A DNA stretch of 64,000 nt. Origin: Roseibium sediminis. Lineage in GTDB: Bacteria > Pseudomonadota > Alphaproteobacteria > Rhizobiales > Stappiaceae. The notes beneath the pieces are model-generated. The model had not been told where the DNA came from and searched no databases. It saw nothing but the letters and a program-made list of their open reading frames with translations. Shown here piece by piece: positions 26,140-35,852 of the stretch. Position numbers and translations under genes: made by a program. Within the stretch, counting starts at the first letter, position 1; every line of letters starts with the position of its first letter. The DNA is taken from contig NZ_VXDB01000008.1 in assembly GCF_008711325.1 (NCBI RefSeq), forward strand, positions 1-64,000. The letters run 5' to 3'.

Positions 26140-27687
26140 ATGGCTTCCGACGCCTCTACTCGTCCTGTTGTCCTGCAACTGACCGGCATTACAAAACGCT
26201 TCGGCTCACTCACCGCGAATGAAGACGTCTGCCTCGACCTTCGCCAGGGCGAAATCCTTGCGCTGCTGGGCGAAAACGGTGCCGGTAAGACAACGCTCAT
26301 GAACATTCTCTTCGGGCACTACGTGGCAGACGAGGGAACGGTTCAAGTTGGAGACGGAAACGGCGGGCTTGTTGCGCTGGAACCCGGCTCTCCCCATGCG
26401 GCGCTGGAAGCCGGCATTGGCATGGTGCACCAGCATTTTACGCTGGCCGAGAACCTGTCGGCCTTTGACAACATCATTCTGGGCACCGAGCCCTTGTTCG
26501 CCGCCCGTGTTAGCCGCAGGCAAGCCCGCTCAAAGCTTGAGAGCCTGATGGAGCGCTCAGGCCTCACCGTCAATCTCGATATCCGCATATCGAGCCTCTC
26601 GGTGGGTGAAAAACAGCGCGTGGAAATCCTGAAGGCGCTTTACCGGGATGCACGCGTTCTGGTGCTCGATGAACCCACGGCAGTTCTGACGCCGCAGGAA
26701 TCCGATACACTATTCCAGACCTTGAAGAAGCTCTCCGACAGCGGCCTCGGCATCATCTTCATATCGCACAAGCTGGCAGAGGTTTTGGCCTCTTCCCACC
26801 GGATTGCCGTGCTGCGTTTGGGCAAAAAGGTCGCCGATCTGCCCACAGGCGGTTGCGACCAGCGCCAGCTTGCCGAACTGATGGTTGGTGCCAAGGTCAG
26901 CGAGACAATCCGCCCCCCTCAAGAGCCGGGCGCGCCGTTGTTTGTCCTCAACGGCATTTGGGCAGGCCAGGGCCGTAATGCCATTGAAGGCGTCTCCCTG
27001 ACGCTCAAGAGCGGCGAAATTCTCGGTATCGCCGGTGTCTCCGGCAACGGCCAGACGATGCTGGCGAAGGTGATTTCCGGTGTGGAACGTCCCGAGCGAG
27101 GAACCATCAAACTTGGTTCCGTTGATCTCAGCCATGCCAATGCACGGGTGATGATCGATAACGGCATCGCCCGCATCCCTGAGGACCGGCATCATGATGG
27201 CATTGTCGGCACCATGACCGTCTGGGAAAATCTGGCATCAGAAAGCGTTCGAAAGCCGGAGAACCAGCGGTTCGGGCTGCTGCGCTTTGCTGCCATGAAG
27301 GAGCGGGCACGAGCGGCGATCAAAGCCTACGACATTCGCTGCCAAAGCGAGGAAAGCCCTGCCCGGCTCCTGTCAGGCGGAAACATTCAAAAGATCGTGC
27401 TTGCCCGAACCCTCGACGGCGCACCTCAAGTGGTGCTCGCTGCCCAGCCCTCGCGTGGCCTTGATGTCGGTGCGACAGCCGACGTTCACCGCCGCCTTCT
27501 GGAAGCGCGCGCACGCGGCGCGGGTGTCATCCTGATTTCTGAAGACCTTGATGAACTGATGCGACTTTCCGACCGGATTGCGGTGATCCATCGCGGCCAT
27601 CTGTCGGAAGCTGATCCCACTGAAACCCTCGATCGCAGCACATTGGGCCTTCGCATGGCCGGACACAGCGGGGCAGATGCAGCATGA
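26140..27687 (+). CDS. Nucleoside/nucleobase ABC transporter ATP-binding protein (two NBDs)
   Basis: A 515-residue ATPase with two nucleotide-binding domains, as in RbsA/NupA-type importers. NBD1 has Walker A GENGAGKTTL near residue 46, a SVGEKQRVEI signature and Walker B VLVLDEPTAVLT. NBD2 has the degenerate P-loop GVSGNGQTML and signature LSGGNIQKIVLAR with a Walker B-like VVLAAQPSRGLD in which the usual Glu is replaced. One degenerate site is usual in this subfamily. The start at 26140 was chosen over 26077 on family length. The stop overlaps the first permease (ATGA). Confidence 0.93.
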   Translation: MASDASTRPVVLQLTGITKRFGSLTANEDVCLDLRQGEILALLGENGAGKTTLMNILFGHYVADEGTVQVGDGNGGLVALEPGSPHAALEAGIGMVHQHFTLAENLSAFDNIILGTEPLFAARVSRRQARSKLESLMERSGLTVNLDIRISSLSVGEKQRVEILKALYRDARVLVLDEPTAVLTPQESDTLFQTLKKLSDSGLGIIFISHKLAEVLASSHRIAVLRLGKKVADLPTGGCDQRQLAELMVGAKVSETIRPPQEPGAPLFVLNGIWAGQGRNAIEGVSLTLKSGEILGIAGVSGNGQTMLAKVISGVERPERGTIKLGSVDLSHANARVMIDNGIARIPEDRHHDGIVGTMTVWENLASESVRKPENQRFGLLRFAAMKERARAAIKAYDIRCQSEESPARLLSGGNIQKIVLARTLDGAPQVVLAAQPSRGLDVGATADVHRRLLEARARGAGVILISEDLDELMRLSDRIAVIHRGHLSEADPTETLDRSTLGLRMAGHSGADAA

Positions 27688-28766
27688 TCCGTTTTGAACC
27701 CAGAGAACCGGCCTCCCTTGGTCGCCTTGTCCTGTTGCCGGTTATCGCTGCCGTTGCCGCGCTTCTGCTGGCCGCTATTCCCATGGCCTTTGCGGGCCTC
27801 AACGTCTTTTCCGCCTATGGATTGATGATCAAGGGCGCCTTCGGTTCGCCCTTTGCCTTTACCGAGATGCTGACCCGGGCCACGCCGCTCATCCTCACCG
27901 GTCTGGCGGCAGCGGTGGCCTTCAAGGCCAAGCTGTGGAACATCGGCGCGGAAGGTCAGCTTTATGCGGGCGCTCTGGCGGCGGTCGCAGTTGGCACCGG
28001 CCTTATCGGTGGCCCCGCTTTCATTCAGATCCCGGCTGTGGTCCTTGCCGGGGCGCTGGCGGGTGGTCTTGTCATGCTCGGACCGACCCTTTTGAAGACA
28101 CGGCTTGGTGTCGATGAAGTGGTAACGACGCTGCTCTTGAATTTTGTCATCATCCTGTTTGTCCAGATGATGCTGGAAGGCCCGATGAAGGATCCGATGG
28201 GCATGGGCTGGCCGCAGTCCGAACCCATTACGGATGAAGCTGCGTTGCCAAAGCTCATGGCGCGCATGCGCATCCATGCCGGTCTCATCATTGCGCTGGT
28301 GGCCGCACTTGGCGTCTATTTCCTGATGAAACGCACCGTCTGGGGATTTGAAATCCGGGCGGTTGGCGAAAACGCGGCCGCTGCCCGGCACGCAGGTATG
28401 CCGGTCACCGCCACCTTCATCCGTGTCGGCCTGCTTTCAGGCGCACTGGCGGGTCTTGCCGGCGTTGGCGAAGTTGCAGGTCTGAAAGGCTATCTCACCG
28501 CCGATATTTCTCCCGGGTTTGGCTACACGGGCATCGTCGTTGCCATGCTTGCCGGTCTCTCGCCGATTGGCGTGATCTTCGCAGCGCTTTTCATCGCCAG
28601 CATTTTTGTCGGTGCGGATTCCATGTCGCGGGCGACCGGCGTTTCGAACTATCTGGCGGATCTGATCGTGGCCATGGCGCTGTTATGTGTGTTGGTTTCC
28701 GGTCTCTTTCTCAGGTTCAAGGTGCGCTTTGTCGGCGTGAAAACAGTGCAGGAGGCCGCCGAATGA
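27684..28766 (+). CDS. ABC transporter permease (BMP family), first subunit
   Basis: The 360-residue membrane protein has about 10 helices and belongs to the BPD_transp_2 permease family paired with BMP binding proteins. Typical segments are ATPLILTGLAAAVAFKAKLWNIGAEGQ near 75 and the coupling region TRLGVDEVVTTLLLNF near 145. Both stop and start overlap neighbours (ATGA at each end), indicating tight translational coupling with the ATPase and the second permease. Confidence 0.93.
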   Translation: MIRFEPREPASLGRLVLLPVIAAVAALLLAAIPMAFAGLNVFSAYGLMIKGAFGSPFAFTEMLTRATPLILTGLAAAVAFKAKLWNIGAEGQLYAGALAAVAVGTGLIGGPAFIQIPAVVLAGALAGGLVMLGPTLLKTRLGVDEVVTTLLLNFVIILFVQMMLEGPMKDPMGMGWPQSEPITDEAALPKLMARMRIHAGLIIALVAALGVYFLMKRTVWGFEIRAVGENAAAARHAGMPVTATFIRVGLLSGALAGLAGVGEVAGLKGYLTADISPGFGYTGIVVAMLAGLSPIGVIFAALFIASIFVGADSMSRATGVSNYLADLIVAMALLCVLVSGLFLRFKVRFVGVKTVQEAAE

Positions 28767-29707
28767 GCGACATTCTCGACATCCTCCTGGCAGCCAATTT
28801 CTGGGCTGCAGCGCTTCGCATCGCGACCCCGCTCATCTTCGGCGTGATCGGTGCCCTGATCTGCGAACGCGCCGGGGTCTTGAACCTTGGCATTGAGGGC
28901 ATCTTCACCGCAGGTGCCATGGCGGGCTGGATGGCCGTCTGGCTTGGTGCCGGGCTCTGGGGCGGCGTGATGGTCGCTGCACTTGCCGGAGCCTTTTTCG
29001 GGCTCATCCATGCCATCCTGACCGTCCCCCTCGGCCTGTCGCAGCATGTGTCGGGGGTCGGCGTCACCCTCTTTGCGACGTCGCTGAGTTATTTCATCTA
29101 CCGGACAGCGCTGCCGGAAGTGTCCTCCCCTCCCCGGATCGAGGCGTTTCAGCCGCTGAATATTCCAGGGCTCTCAGATCTTCCGTTCATCGGCACCGTC
29201 CTGTTTCAGCAGACCGCGCTGACGATCCTTGCGCTCCTGTTGGTCGGCGTGACCGGCTATGTGCTCTACCGCACGCCCCTCGGCCTTGCGATCCGCGCCG
29301 TGGGCGACAATCCGTCTGCGGTCGAATCGCAGGGGCTTTCGGTCTACGGCCTTCGCATTGGCGCAGTTGTTGTCGGCTCGGCCATCATGGCGCTGGGCGG
29401 AGCGTTTTTGACCATGTCCGCCTTTGACGCTTTCTTCTTCGGCATGGTCAACGGACGCGGCTGGATCTGCATTGCGCTGACCGTGTTCGCCTCCTGGCGA
29501 CCGGGCAAGGCGCTGATCGGCGCGCTTCTGTTTGGGGCGTTCGACGCCTTTCAAGTGCGCCTGCAAACGGAAGTTGGCAGTTTCATTCCGGGGCAAGTGT
29601 TCCTGATGATGCCGTATATCCTCTCCATCCTCGCGTTGATCATCGTGGCCCGAAAGGCCGACTATCCGCGCGCCATGCTTGTTCCCTATTTCCGCGGCCA
29701 GCGATAA
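28763..29707 (+). CDS. ABC transporter permease (BMP family), second subunit
   Basis: A 314-residue membrane protein of the same family as the preceding permease, forming the heterodimeric channel. The segment ICERAGVLNLGIEGIFTAGA near residue 35 and LGLAIRAVGDNPSAVESQG near 190 are diagnostic. The start overlaps the preceding stop (ATGA), and codA begins 15 bases after its stop. Confidence 0.93.
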   Translation: MSDILDILLAANFWAAALRIATPLIFGVIGALICERAGVLNLGIEGIFTAGAMAGWMAVWLGAGLWGGVMVAALAGAFFGLIHAILTVPLGLSQHVSGVGVTLFATSLSYFIYRTALPEVSSPPRIEAFQPLNIPGLSDLPFIGTVLFQQTALTILALLLVGVTGYVLYRTPLGLAIRAVGDNPSAVESQGLSVYGLRIGAVVVGSAIMALGGAFLTMSAFDAFFFGMVNGRGWICIALTVFASWRPGKALIGALLFGAFDAFQVRLQTEVGSFIPGQVFLMMPYILSILALIIVARKADYPRAMLVPYFRGQR

Positions 29708-29722
29708 CCCCGTGAGGCACTC

Positions 29723-31015
29723 ATGAGTTTTGATCTGATCGTCAAGAACGCAAACCTGCCGGATGGGCGCACAGGGATTGATATCGCCTGCCTGAACGGG
29801 CGGATCGAGGCTGTGGAGGCCGGGATCACGGCTGAGGCTGGCAAGGTGATTGATGCCGCCGGGCAACTTGTGTCGCCCCCCTTTGTCGACAGCCACTTCC
29901 ATATGGATGCAACTCTCTCGCTTGGCCTGCCGCGCATGAACAAGAGCGGCACCCTGCTGGAAGGCATCGCGCTGTGGGGTGAGCTGAAGGAGATCCTCAC
30001 CGTTGAGGCCGTTGTCGAACGGGCGCTGAGATATTGCGATCTGGCCGTTTCACAGGGACTGCTCGCCATCCGCACCCATGTGGATGTCTGTGATGATCGT
30101 CTCACGGGCGTGAAGGGCCTTCTGGAAGTGCGCGAGAAGGTGAAGGACTACATTGACCTTCAGTTGGTCGCCTTTCCGCAGGACGGCCTCTATCGCTCAC
30201 CCAATGCGGAGAAGAACCTTCTCACCGCGCTCGACATGGGCGTCGATATTGTCGGCGGGATTCCGCATTTCGAGCGCAGCATGGAAGACGGGGCACGCTC
30301 TGTCAAAAGACTGTGCGAGATTGCTGCCGAACGCGGCCTGATGGTCGACATGCATTGCGATGAGACCGACGATCCAATGTCCCGGCATATCGAGACGCTG
30401 GCCTATGAAACACAACGCCTTGGACTGCATGGCCGTGTGGCTGGCTCGCATCTCACTTCCATGCACTCCATGGACAATTATTATGTCTCCAAGCTCCTGC
30501 CACTGATTGCCGAAGCCGAGGTGCATGCGATTGCCAACCCCTTGATCAACATCACCTTGCAGGGGCGGCACGACACTTACCCCAAGCGCCGGGGACAGAC
30601 ACGGGTTCCTGAACTCAGATCCTATGGGGTCAACGTTGCCTTCGGCCATGACTGCGTGATGGACCCTTGGTACTCGATGGGCTCCGGCGACATGCTGGAG
30701 GTCGCCAGCATGGGGCTGCATGTGGCGCAAATGACCAGCCGCGATGACATCCGCTATTGTTTCGAGTGCGTGACTTCGCATCCGGCAAAAGCCATGAGGC
30801 TGGACGGATACGGGGTGAAAAAGGGCGGCAAGGCGGACTTCGTTCTGCTGCAGGCCCGCGACAGCATCGAGGCCATCCGCCTGAAGGCAACACGGCTTAG
30901 CGTTGTGAAAGGCGGCAAGGTGATCTCGGAAATCGCCCCTCGCAAGGCAAGGCTCTCCCTCACCGGTCGGCCAGAAATGGTCGATCCGGCGAGCTATGCC
31001 CCAAACGAGGGATAA
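29723..31015 (+). CDS. codA: Cytosine deaminase
   Basis: CodA hydrolyses cytosine to uracil and ammonia; relatives also act on isoguanine, creatinine-like or triazine compounds. The 430-residue protein is close in length and layout to E. coli CodA. The metal ligands are HFH (58-60), HCDE near 211 and the Asp of FGHDCVMDPW near 311. QGRHDTYPKRRG near 280 is a CodA signature. It is the last gene of the importer operon, so uptake and deamination are coupled. It is convergent with an amidase gene six bases downstream. Confidence 0.9.
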   Translation: MSFDLIVKNANLPDGRTGIDIACLNGRIEAVEAGITAEAGKVIDAAGQLVSPPFVDSHFHMDATLSLGLPRMNKSGTLLEGIALWGELKEILTVEAVVERALRYCDLAVSQGLLAIRTHVDVCDDRLTGVKGLLEVREKVKDYIDLQLVAFPQDGLYRSPNAEKNLLTALDMGVDIVGGIPHFERSMEDGARSVKRLCEIAAERGLMVDMHCDETDDPMSRHIETLAYETQRLGLHGRVAGSHLTSMHSMDNYYVSKLLPLIAEAEVHAIANPLINITLQGRHDTYPKRRGQTRVPELRSYGVNVAFGHDCVMDPWYSMGSGDMLEVASMGLHVAQMTSRDDIRYCFECVTSHPAKAMRLDGYGVKKGGKADFVLLQARDSIEAIRLKATRLSVVKGGKVISEIAPRKARLSLTGRPEMVDPASYAPNEG

Positions 31016-31021
31016 GAAGCG

Positions 31022-32311
31022 TCACTCAGCCTGAGGGAGCGCTGCTTCAACGGTTTTGGCAACGGCCAGAAGCTTCTGGTCCGAACCACCCTTGGCGACC
31101 AGCATCACGCTGAGCGTGTGGCCATCGTTCTTGTAGGGCATGGCAATCGAACAGGCGTCGGTCACGTTTGCGAGCGAAGGATTGCGCAGGGCCAGAAGGT
31201 TGAGGCGGTTGAAATCCGCATCGTCCGTCACCGCCTCCAGTCTTGGTGGCAGGATCGGCGTTGTGGGCAGGATCAGGAGATCATCCCCCAGCTCCTCACG
31301 GAATGCTGCAATCAATTTCTGGCGACGATTGATCGTCTGGCGATATTCGACGGCCGAGATTTCATTTGCTCGCGCCATTCTGGAATGGACACGGCGATCC
31401 ATCTGGTCGGCTGCGGTCTGAAAGAGGGCCTCATAATGCGCCCGTGATTCTACGGATGTCATGTGCCAGGGCGGCACCTGCTCATAGAGCGAAATGCACT
31501 CAAGATCGCGCTCCACGATCTCAAAGCCGACATCGCGCAGCTGAACCAGCAGATCCTCAAAGCCATCGGCGATGACCTCATCCATCTCGGAGAAGCCGAA
31601 ATTGCGCGGGACAACAAGACGGGCCTTGGCAGGTTCTGAAGGTACGACAGGTTGACCTGCCATCATCTGCCAGACGAGTTCACACTCGGCAACAGTCCTC
31701 GCCATCGGACCGAAACTGTCCAGACTGTCGGACAAGGGCTTGCCGCCTTCCCTCGAAACCGAGGCTTGCGTTGGCTTGAACCCGGTAATCCCGCAAAAGG
31801 CCGCCGGAATGCGCAAGGATCCGCCGGTGTCGCTGCCAATGGCGATATCGACAAGCCCCTGAGCTACGGACGCTGCTCCGCCACTTGTCGATCCGCCGGG
31901 CACGCATCCAGGATAGGTCGGATTGTGCGGCGTCCCGTAATGGGGATTGAGGCCGAGGCCAGAATAGGCAAATTCAGACATGTTGGTGATGCCAACAAAA
32001 ACGCCTCCGGCATCATCCAAACGGGCAATGGCAGGCGCATCCGCACTGGCCGGTGCTTCGTTCTGCAGCACCTTGGCCGCGGCTGTCGTCGTTTCCCCCT
32101 TCACGTCAAACAACGCCTTCACGCTGATCAGGGCGCCAGACAAGGGTGAGGCCTTGGCAGCTGCTGCCTTGGCTTGCGTGCGGGCACGATCCGGCAGGGC
32201 TTTCGTGAAGACCGCAGACGCGGTTGCTTCTGCCTCCAGACGGGCAAGGCTCGCCTCAAGGCGAGTTTCGCTGTTCTGGCCTGACCATGGGAAGCGGGGA
32301 GCGTGCGACAT
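31022..32311 (-). CDS. Amidase signature family hydrolase
   Basis: The 429-residue enzyme has the amidase-signature triad: K65 in ALISVKALFDVKG, the cis-Ser in GGSTSGGAAS (S143) and the nucleophile S165 in SDTGGSLRIP. It hydrolyses an amide or ureido compound; the exact substrate is unknown. The convergent position next to codA suggests, but does not prove, a role in nitrogen recovery from nucleobase or allophanate-type products. The start at 32311 has GAGGT eight bases upstream; an in-frame start at 32371 lacks support. Confidence 0.9.
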   Translation of the reverse strand: MSHAPRFPWSGQNSETRLEASLARLEAEATASAVFTKALPDRARTQAKAAAAKASPLSGALISVKALFDVKGETTTAAAKVLQNEAPASADAPAIARLDDAGGVFVGITNMSEFAYSGLGLNPHYGTPHNPTYPGCVPGGSTSGGAASVAQGLVDIAIGSDTGGSLRIPAAFCGITGFKPTQASVSREGGKPLSDSLDSFGPMARTVAECELVWQMMAGQPVVPSEPAKARLVVPRNFGFSEMDEVIADGFEDLLVQLRDVGFEIVERDLECISLYEQVPPWHMTSVESRAHYEALFQTAADQMDRRVHSRMARANEISAVEYRQTINRRQKLIAAFREELGDDLLILPTTPILPPRLEAVTDDADFNRLNLLALRNPSLANVTDACSIAMPYKNDGHTLSVMLVAKGGSDQKLLAVAKTVEAALPQAE

Positions 32312-32536
32312 GCTGACCTCGGGAAGAATGCAATATGCGTCAGTTCTGCCAAGTGCCTTTCGGTTTTGCAAGCCGCGTTCCCGCCGCCCCCGGAGCCTCT
32401 CGCAACCCTTTGTCCTGACCGTAACATCGCCTTGAGGTGGTGCGCGTCATTTGCCTGTGTTATGGGCACGGCATGAAGTGAGTGAGGTGAGTCCGTTTTT
32501 CCGTTGGCTCGCCATCAGGAATTGGGATTTGAATCC

Positions 32537-33844
32537 ATGCGCGTTGCAATGATTGGCACCGGATATGTCGGCCTTGTTTCAGGAGCCTGCTTTGCCGATT
32601 TCGGCCATACTGTCACCTGTATCGACAAGGCAGTCGACAAGATCGACGCTCTCAATGCCGGAGATATCCCGATCTACGAGCCGGGCCTCCAGCAGCTGGT
32701 TGCCAAGAACGTTGCCGAAGAACGCCTGTTCTTCACCACAGACCCGACCGAGGCAGTGAAAAACGCCGATGCGGTTTTCATCGCCGTCGGCACACCGACA
32801 CGGCGCGGTGATGGCCATGCGGACCTCACTTATGTCTATGCGGCTGCCGAGGAAATTGCGGGCCTGATCGAGGGCTTCACGGTCATCGTCAACAAGTCCA
32901 CCGTTCCGGTCGGCACGGGGGATGAAGTCGAAGCCATCATTGCCCGGACGAACCCGGACGCGAAGTTCGCGGTTGTCTCCAATCCGGAGTTCCTGCGCGA
33001 AGGCGCTGCCATCAACGACTTCAAACGCCCGGATCGCGTTGTCGTCGGCACGGACAGCGATGCCGCCGTCAAGGTGATGCGAGAGCTTTACCGCCCGCTT
33101 TATCTCAACGAAACGCCGATCATCGTCACCAAGCGCCGCACGTCCGAGCTGATCAAATACGCGGCCAACGCCTTCCTTGCCGTGAAGATCACCTTCATAA
33201 ATGAAATCGCCGACCTTTGCGAAAAGGTGGGCGCCAATGTGCAGGAAGTCTCGCGCGGGATCGGCCTCGACAACCGGATCGGCGCAAAGTTCCTGCATGC
33301 CGGACCGGGCTATGGCGGCTCGTGTTTCCCGAAAGACACGCTGGCGCTTGCCAGGATCGGTGCGGACGCAAATGTCGATCTGGATATCGTCAATTCGGTG
33401 ATTGAGGTCAACAACCGGCGCAAGGGCCGCATGGCTGACAAGGTGATCGAGTTCCTCGGTGGCGATGTCTCCGGCAAGACGATTGCCCTTCTTGGTCTGG
33501 CATTCAAGCCAAACACGGACGACATGCGCGAGGCCCCTTCCATCGAGATCGTTTCAAGGCTGCAGAAGGCTGGTGCCAGGATCCGCGCCTATGATCCGGC
33601 AAGCATGAAAGAAGCCGAACAAGTGATGTCGGACGTCCTCTTCTGTGATGGTCCTTACCACGCAATCGAGAACTCCGATGCGGTTGTGATCGTGACCGAA
33701 TGGGATCAGTTCCGCGCTCTCGACCTTGACCGGATGAAGTCGTCGCTCAAGCAGCCGAACGTCATTGATCTCCGCAATATCTATGAACCGGACTACATGA
33801 TCGAGCGCGGCTTCAACTACACCAGCATCGGGCGCGCATACTGA
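32537..33844 (+). CDS. ugd: UDP-glucose 6-dehydrogenase
   Basis: Ugd oxidises UDP-glucose to UDP-glucuronate with two NAD+, supplying exopolysaccharide or capsule synthesis. The 435-residue product begins with the Rossmann motif MIGTGYVGLVSGACFADFGH. It has the catalytic Cys in GYGGSCFPKDTLAL near residue 262, the KYAANAFLAVKITFINE helix near 206 and GLAFKPNTDDMREAPS near 325. The start at 32537 matches the family; the in-frame start at 32504 adds 11 residues before the fold. A rho-independent terminator follows, and a sugar transferase gene comes next, consistent with polysaccharide assembly. Confidence 0.96.
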   Translation: MRVAMIGTGYVGLVSGACFADFGHTVTCIDKAVDKIDALNAGDIPIYEPGLQQLVAKNVAEERLFFTTDPTEAVKNADAVFIAVGTPTRRGDGHADLTYVYAAAEEIAGLIEGFTVIVNKSTVPVGTGDEVEAIIARTNPDAKFAVVSNPEFLREGAAINDFKRPDRVVVGTDSDAAVKVMRELYRPLYLNETPIIVTKRRTSELIKYAANAFLAVKITFINEIADLCEKVGANVQEVSRGIGLDNRIGAKFLHAGPGYGGSCFPKDTLALARIGADANVDLDIVNSVIEVNNRRKGRMADKVIEFLGGDVSGKTIALLGLAFKPNTDDMREAPSIEIVSRLQKAGARIRAYDPASMKEAEQVMSDVLFCDGPYHAIENSDAVVIVTEWDQFRALDLDRMKSSLKQPNVIDLRNIYEPDYMIERGFNYTSIGRAY

Positions 33845-33909
33845 CGTTTCTGACTTGCGCATATTTACGCAACGTCATCCCTGTTCTTCAAACTTACTAT
33901 ACAAACTTC

Positions 33910-33943
33910 TCCCCGGCGCAGCTGCTTGCGTTGGGGAATTTTT
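33910..33943 (+). terminator. Rho-independent terminator after ugd
   Basis: An 11-bp stem with two G-U pairs (TCCCCGGCGCA, 33910-33920, with TGCGTTGGGGA, 33927-33937) and a 6-nt loop is followed by ATTTTT. Confidence 0.8.
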
Positions 33944-34069
33944 CAATCATTTGTATACATATCGTCAAACCTCCCCTATTAACCCTTTGTAAACTAATCC
34001 TTGGCGTCGACCACCCAGTCCGGTGTATAGAGGTTGCAGGGACGAGTGAGGCTCTGACGAGACCAGTAA

Positions 34070-34819
34070 ATGTCGGACGAGTATTTGACATATGAAAAGA
34101 AGACACCTGGCATTTCTGCCAGTGGGCATCTTTTGAAATTGTGGGACTCGTCACCGACCCCCCTCGGCTATCGGGACTTTCAGGTGCAGCGGGCTGGCAG
34201 CCTTGGTCGCAGAAGCCAGCGCAGACCTTTCAAGCGGACTTTCGATCTCGTTCTGGCCCTGTTCGGCACGGCACTCTTGATGCCACTGCTGCTGGGCATT
34301 GCCATTGCCATCAAGCTGACAAGCAAGGGCCCTGTTCTCTTTCACCAGCATCGCTACGGCCTGTTCGGACGCACCTTCCGGACCTACAAGTTCCGGACAA
34401 TGTATCTGGATGCCTGCGATGAAAGCGGGCGCCAGCAGACAACGAAGGATGATCCCCGCGTCACCCCCGTTGGACGGTTCCTGAGACGAACGAATTTTGA
34501 CGAACTGCCGCAGCTCCTGAACGTCATACGAGGCGACATGTCGCTCGTCGGGCCACGCCCGCACGTCCCAGGAATGCTGGCCGCAGGTGTTCCCTATGAG
34601 GAATTTGACCAGCGCTACATGGCCCGCCATCGGGTTCTGCCGGGCATTACAGGCCTGGCTCAGGTCAAGGGTTGGCGCGGTGAGACAACAGACCCGCATG
34701 CCGCCAAGATGCGTCTCGAATATGACCTGGAGTATATCGAGAACCAGTCCATGCTTCTGGACGTGAAGATACTGGCGAAGACGGTGGTTAGCGAATTTGT
34801 TCGCGGCTCTGGATACTGA
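34070..34819 (+). CDS. Polyprenyl-phosphate sugar-1-phosphate transferase (ExoY-type)
   Basis: The 249-residue protein is a bacterial sugar transferase that loads the first sugar phosphate onto undecaprenyl phosphate for exopolysaccharide. A short N-terminal tail precedes one hydrophobic segment (about 60-80, LVLALFGTALLMPLLLGIAI), followed by the cytoplasmic catalytic domain with TYKFRTM, DELPQLLNVIRGDMSLVGPR and the C-terminal GITGLAQVKGW. This is the short ExoY/RfbP form without the N-terminal membrane module of WcaJ. No other polysaccharide genes follow in the window, so it acts with genes elsewhere. The first sugar is not predictable. Confidence 0.9.
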   Translation: MSDEYLTYEKKTPGISASGHLLKLWDSSPTPLGYRDFQVQRAGSLGRRSQRRPFKRTFDLVLALFGTALLMPLLLGIAIAIKLTSKGPVLFHQHRYGLFGRTFRTYKFRTMYLDACDESGRQQTTKDDPRVTPVGRFLRRTNFDELPQLLNVIRGDMSLVGPRPHVPGMLAAGVPYEEFDQRYMARHRVLPGITGLAQVKGWRGETTDPHAAKMRLEYDLEYIENQSMLLDVKILAKTVVSEFVRGSGY

Positions 34820-34873
34820 TCCCAACCTCAAAAGATCATCGTGACCAGCGCATTATTTGGCGCTGGCCACCTG

Positions 34874-34924
34874 GAGCATTTCCAAACGGCGAACCGGTAT
34901 CCCCTTTGTCGGGAAATAGCCTAA
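34874..34924. repeat. Dispersed palindromic repeat, copy A
   Basis: The sequence contains CGGCGAACCGGTATCC followed by CTTTGTCGGGAAATAGC, with partly complementary ends. A second copy lies at 41399-41449. Elements with an AACCGGTATCCACTT core are scattered between genes in many Rhizobiales. It lies between the convergent sugar transferase and aroQ genes. Confidence 0.7.
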
Positions 34925-34946
34925 TCGGTGAACAGGAGCCCTTGGT

Positions 34947-35396
34947 TCAGGCCCCGGACCTGTTCAGCAGTCGGGCAAGCCGCAACAAGGCCAGTTCATA
35001 TCCTTGCGTGCCGAAGCCTGCAATGACGCCTTCTGCACGCGCAGACACGAAAGAATGATGACGGAACGCTTCGCGGGCATGGATGTTGGAGATATGAACC
35101 TCCAGAACAATGCCATCAAAGGTGTTCAACGCATCAAAGATCGCAACAGATGTGTGAGAATAGGCTGCAGGGTTGATCACAATGGCCGCAGCTTCATGGC
35201 GGGCCTTGTGGATCAGGTCGATGATCTCATGCTCCGCGTTGCTCTGGAAGAATTTGGGCGCCAACCCAAGATCTTTTGAAAGCTTAACGCAACGCTCTTC
35301 CACATCAGCCAGCGTTTCCGAACCATAGATTTCGGGTTGCCGCAGGCCAAGCAGGTTCAAATTCGGTCCGTTTATGACAAAAACAGTCTGACTCAT
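34947..35396 (-). CDS. aroQ: Type II 3-dehydroquinate dehydratase
   Basis: AroQ dehydrates 3-dehydroquinate to 3-dehydroshikimate in the shikimate pathway. The 149-residue length is typical of the type II enzyme. It shows [17 protein letters not shown] with the catalytic Tyr near residue 24, NPAAYSHTS near 76 and [14 protein letters not shown] with the catalytic His near 103. It stands alone here, between the repeat copy and a small plus-strand gene. Confidence 0.96.
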   Translation of the reverse strand: MSQTVFVINGPNLNLLGLRQPEIYGSETLADVEERCVKLSKDLGLAPKFFQSNAEHEIIDLIHKARHEAAAIVINPAAYSHTSVAIFDALNTFDGIVLEVHISNIHAREAFRHHSFVSARAEGVIAGFGTQGYELALLRLARLLNRSGA

Positions 35397-35599
35397 GGCC
35401 TCTCTACACGCCTTCGCTCATTCTTGAAGCTTCCATCGGCTTCGACTCGTATCGTGAATACGAGCGGCAAACAATAAACACTGAATAATGTGGATTTCAA
35501 CTTGCGTTCCGCCGCAGGTGAAGGGAAAACTCATTTAGTTAAAATTAACCATAATCCGTGATGTTTCGGCATAGCCAAAACAGTTCGGAAGGATGGCGT

Positions 35600-35815
35600 G
35601 TGGAAATGGTCAAGGTTCGTAAATCACTCACAAGTCTGGACGAATTTCTTGCGGCCATTGAAGGGTACGAGCATCTGGACAGTAACCTGCTGATCCAGTT
35701 CCTGATCGACAATTATACCCTGGACCTCGATCTTGTTCCCGAATTCGTATCCGCTCTGGCCGGAATGGCTAGCCAGATGCAGGACACGCGTCATCAGGAC
35801 ACTCTCGCCGCCTGA
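35600..35815 (+). CDS. Small hypothetical protein
   Basis: The 71-residue product (GTG start, GGAAGGA seven bases upstream) is predicted to be helical, with a basic start (VKVRKSLTSLDEF) and an acidic hydrophobic middle (LIQFLIDNYTLDLDLVPEFV). An ATG two codons later is the alternative, and an ATG at 35558 lacks a ribosome site. There is no recognised family, signal peptide or metal motif. It is convergent with the response regulator gene 37 bases away. Confidence 0.55.
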   Translation: MEMVKVRKSLTSLDEFLAAIEGYEHLDSNLLIQFLIDNYTLDLDLVPEFVSALAGMASQMQDTRHQDTLAA

Positions 35816-35852
35816 TGTGGCTGGGTCGGTCAATCGGTGAATTGGCAGGTGC

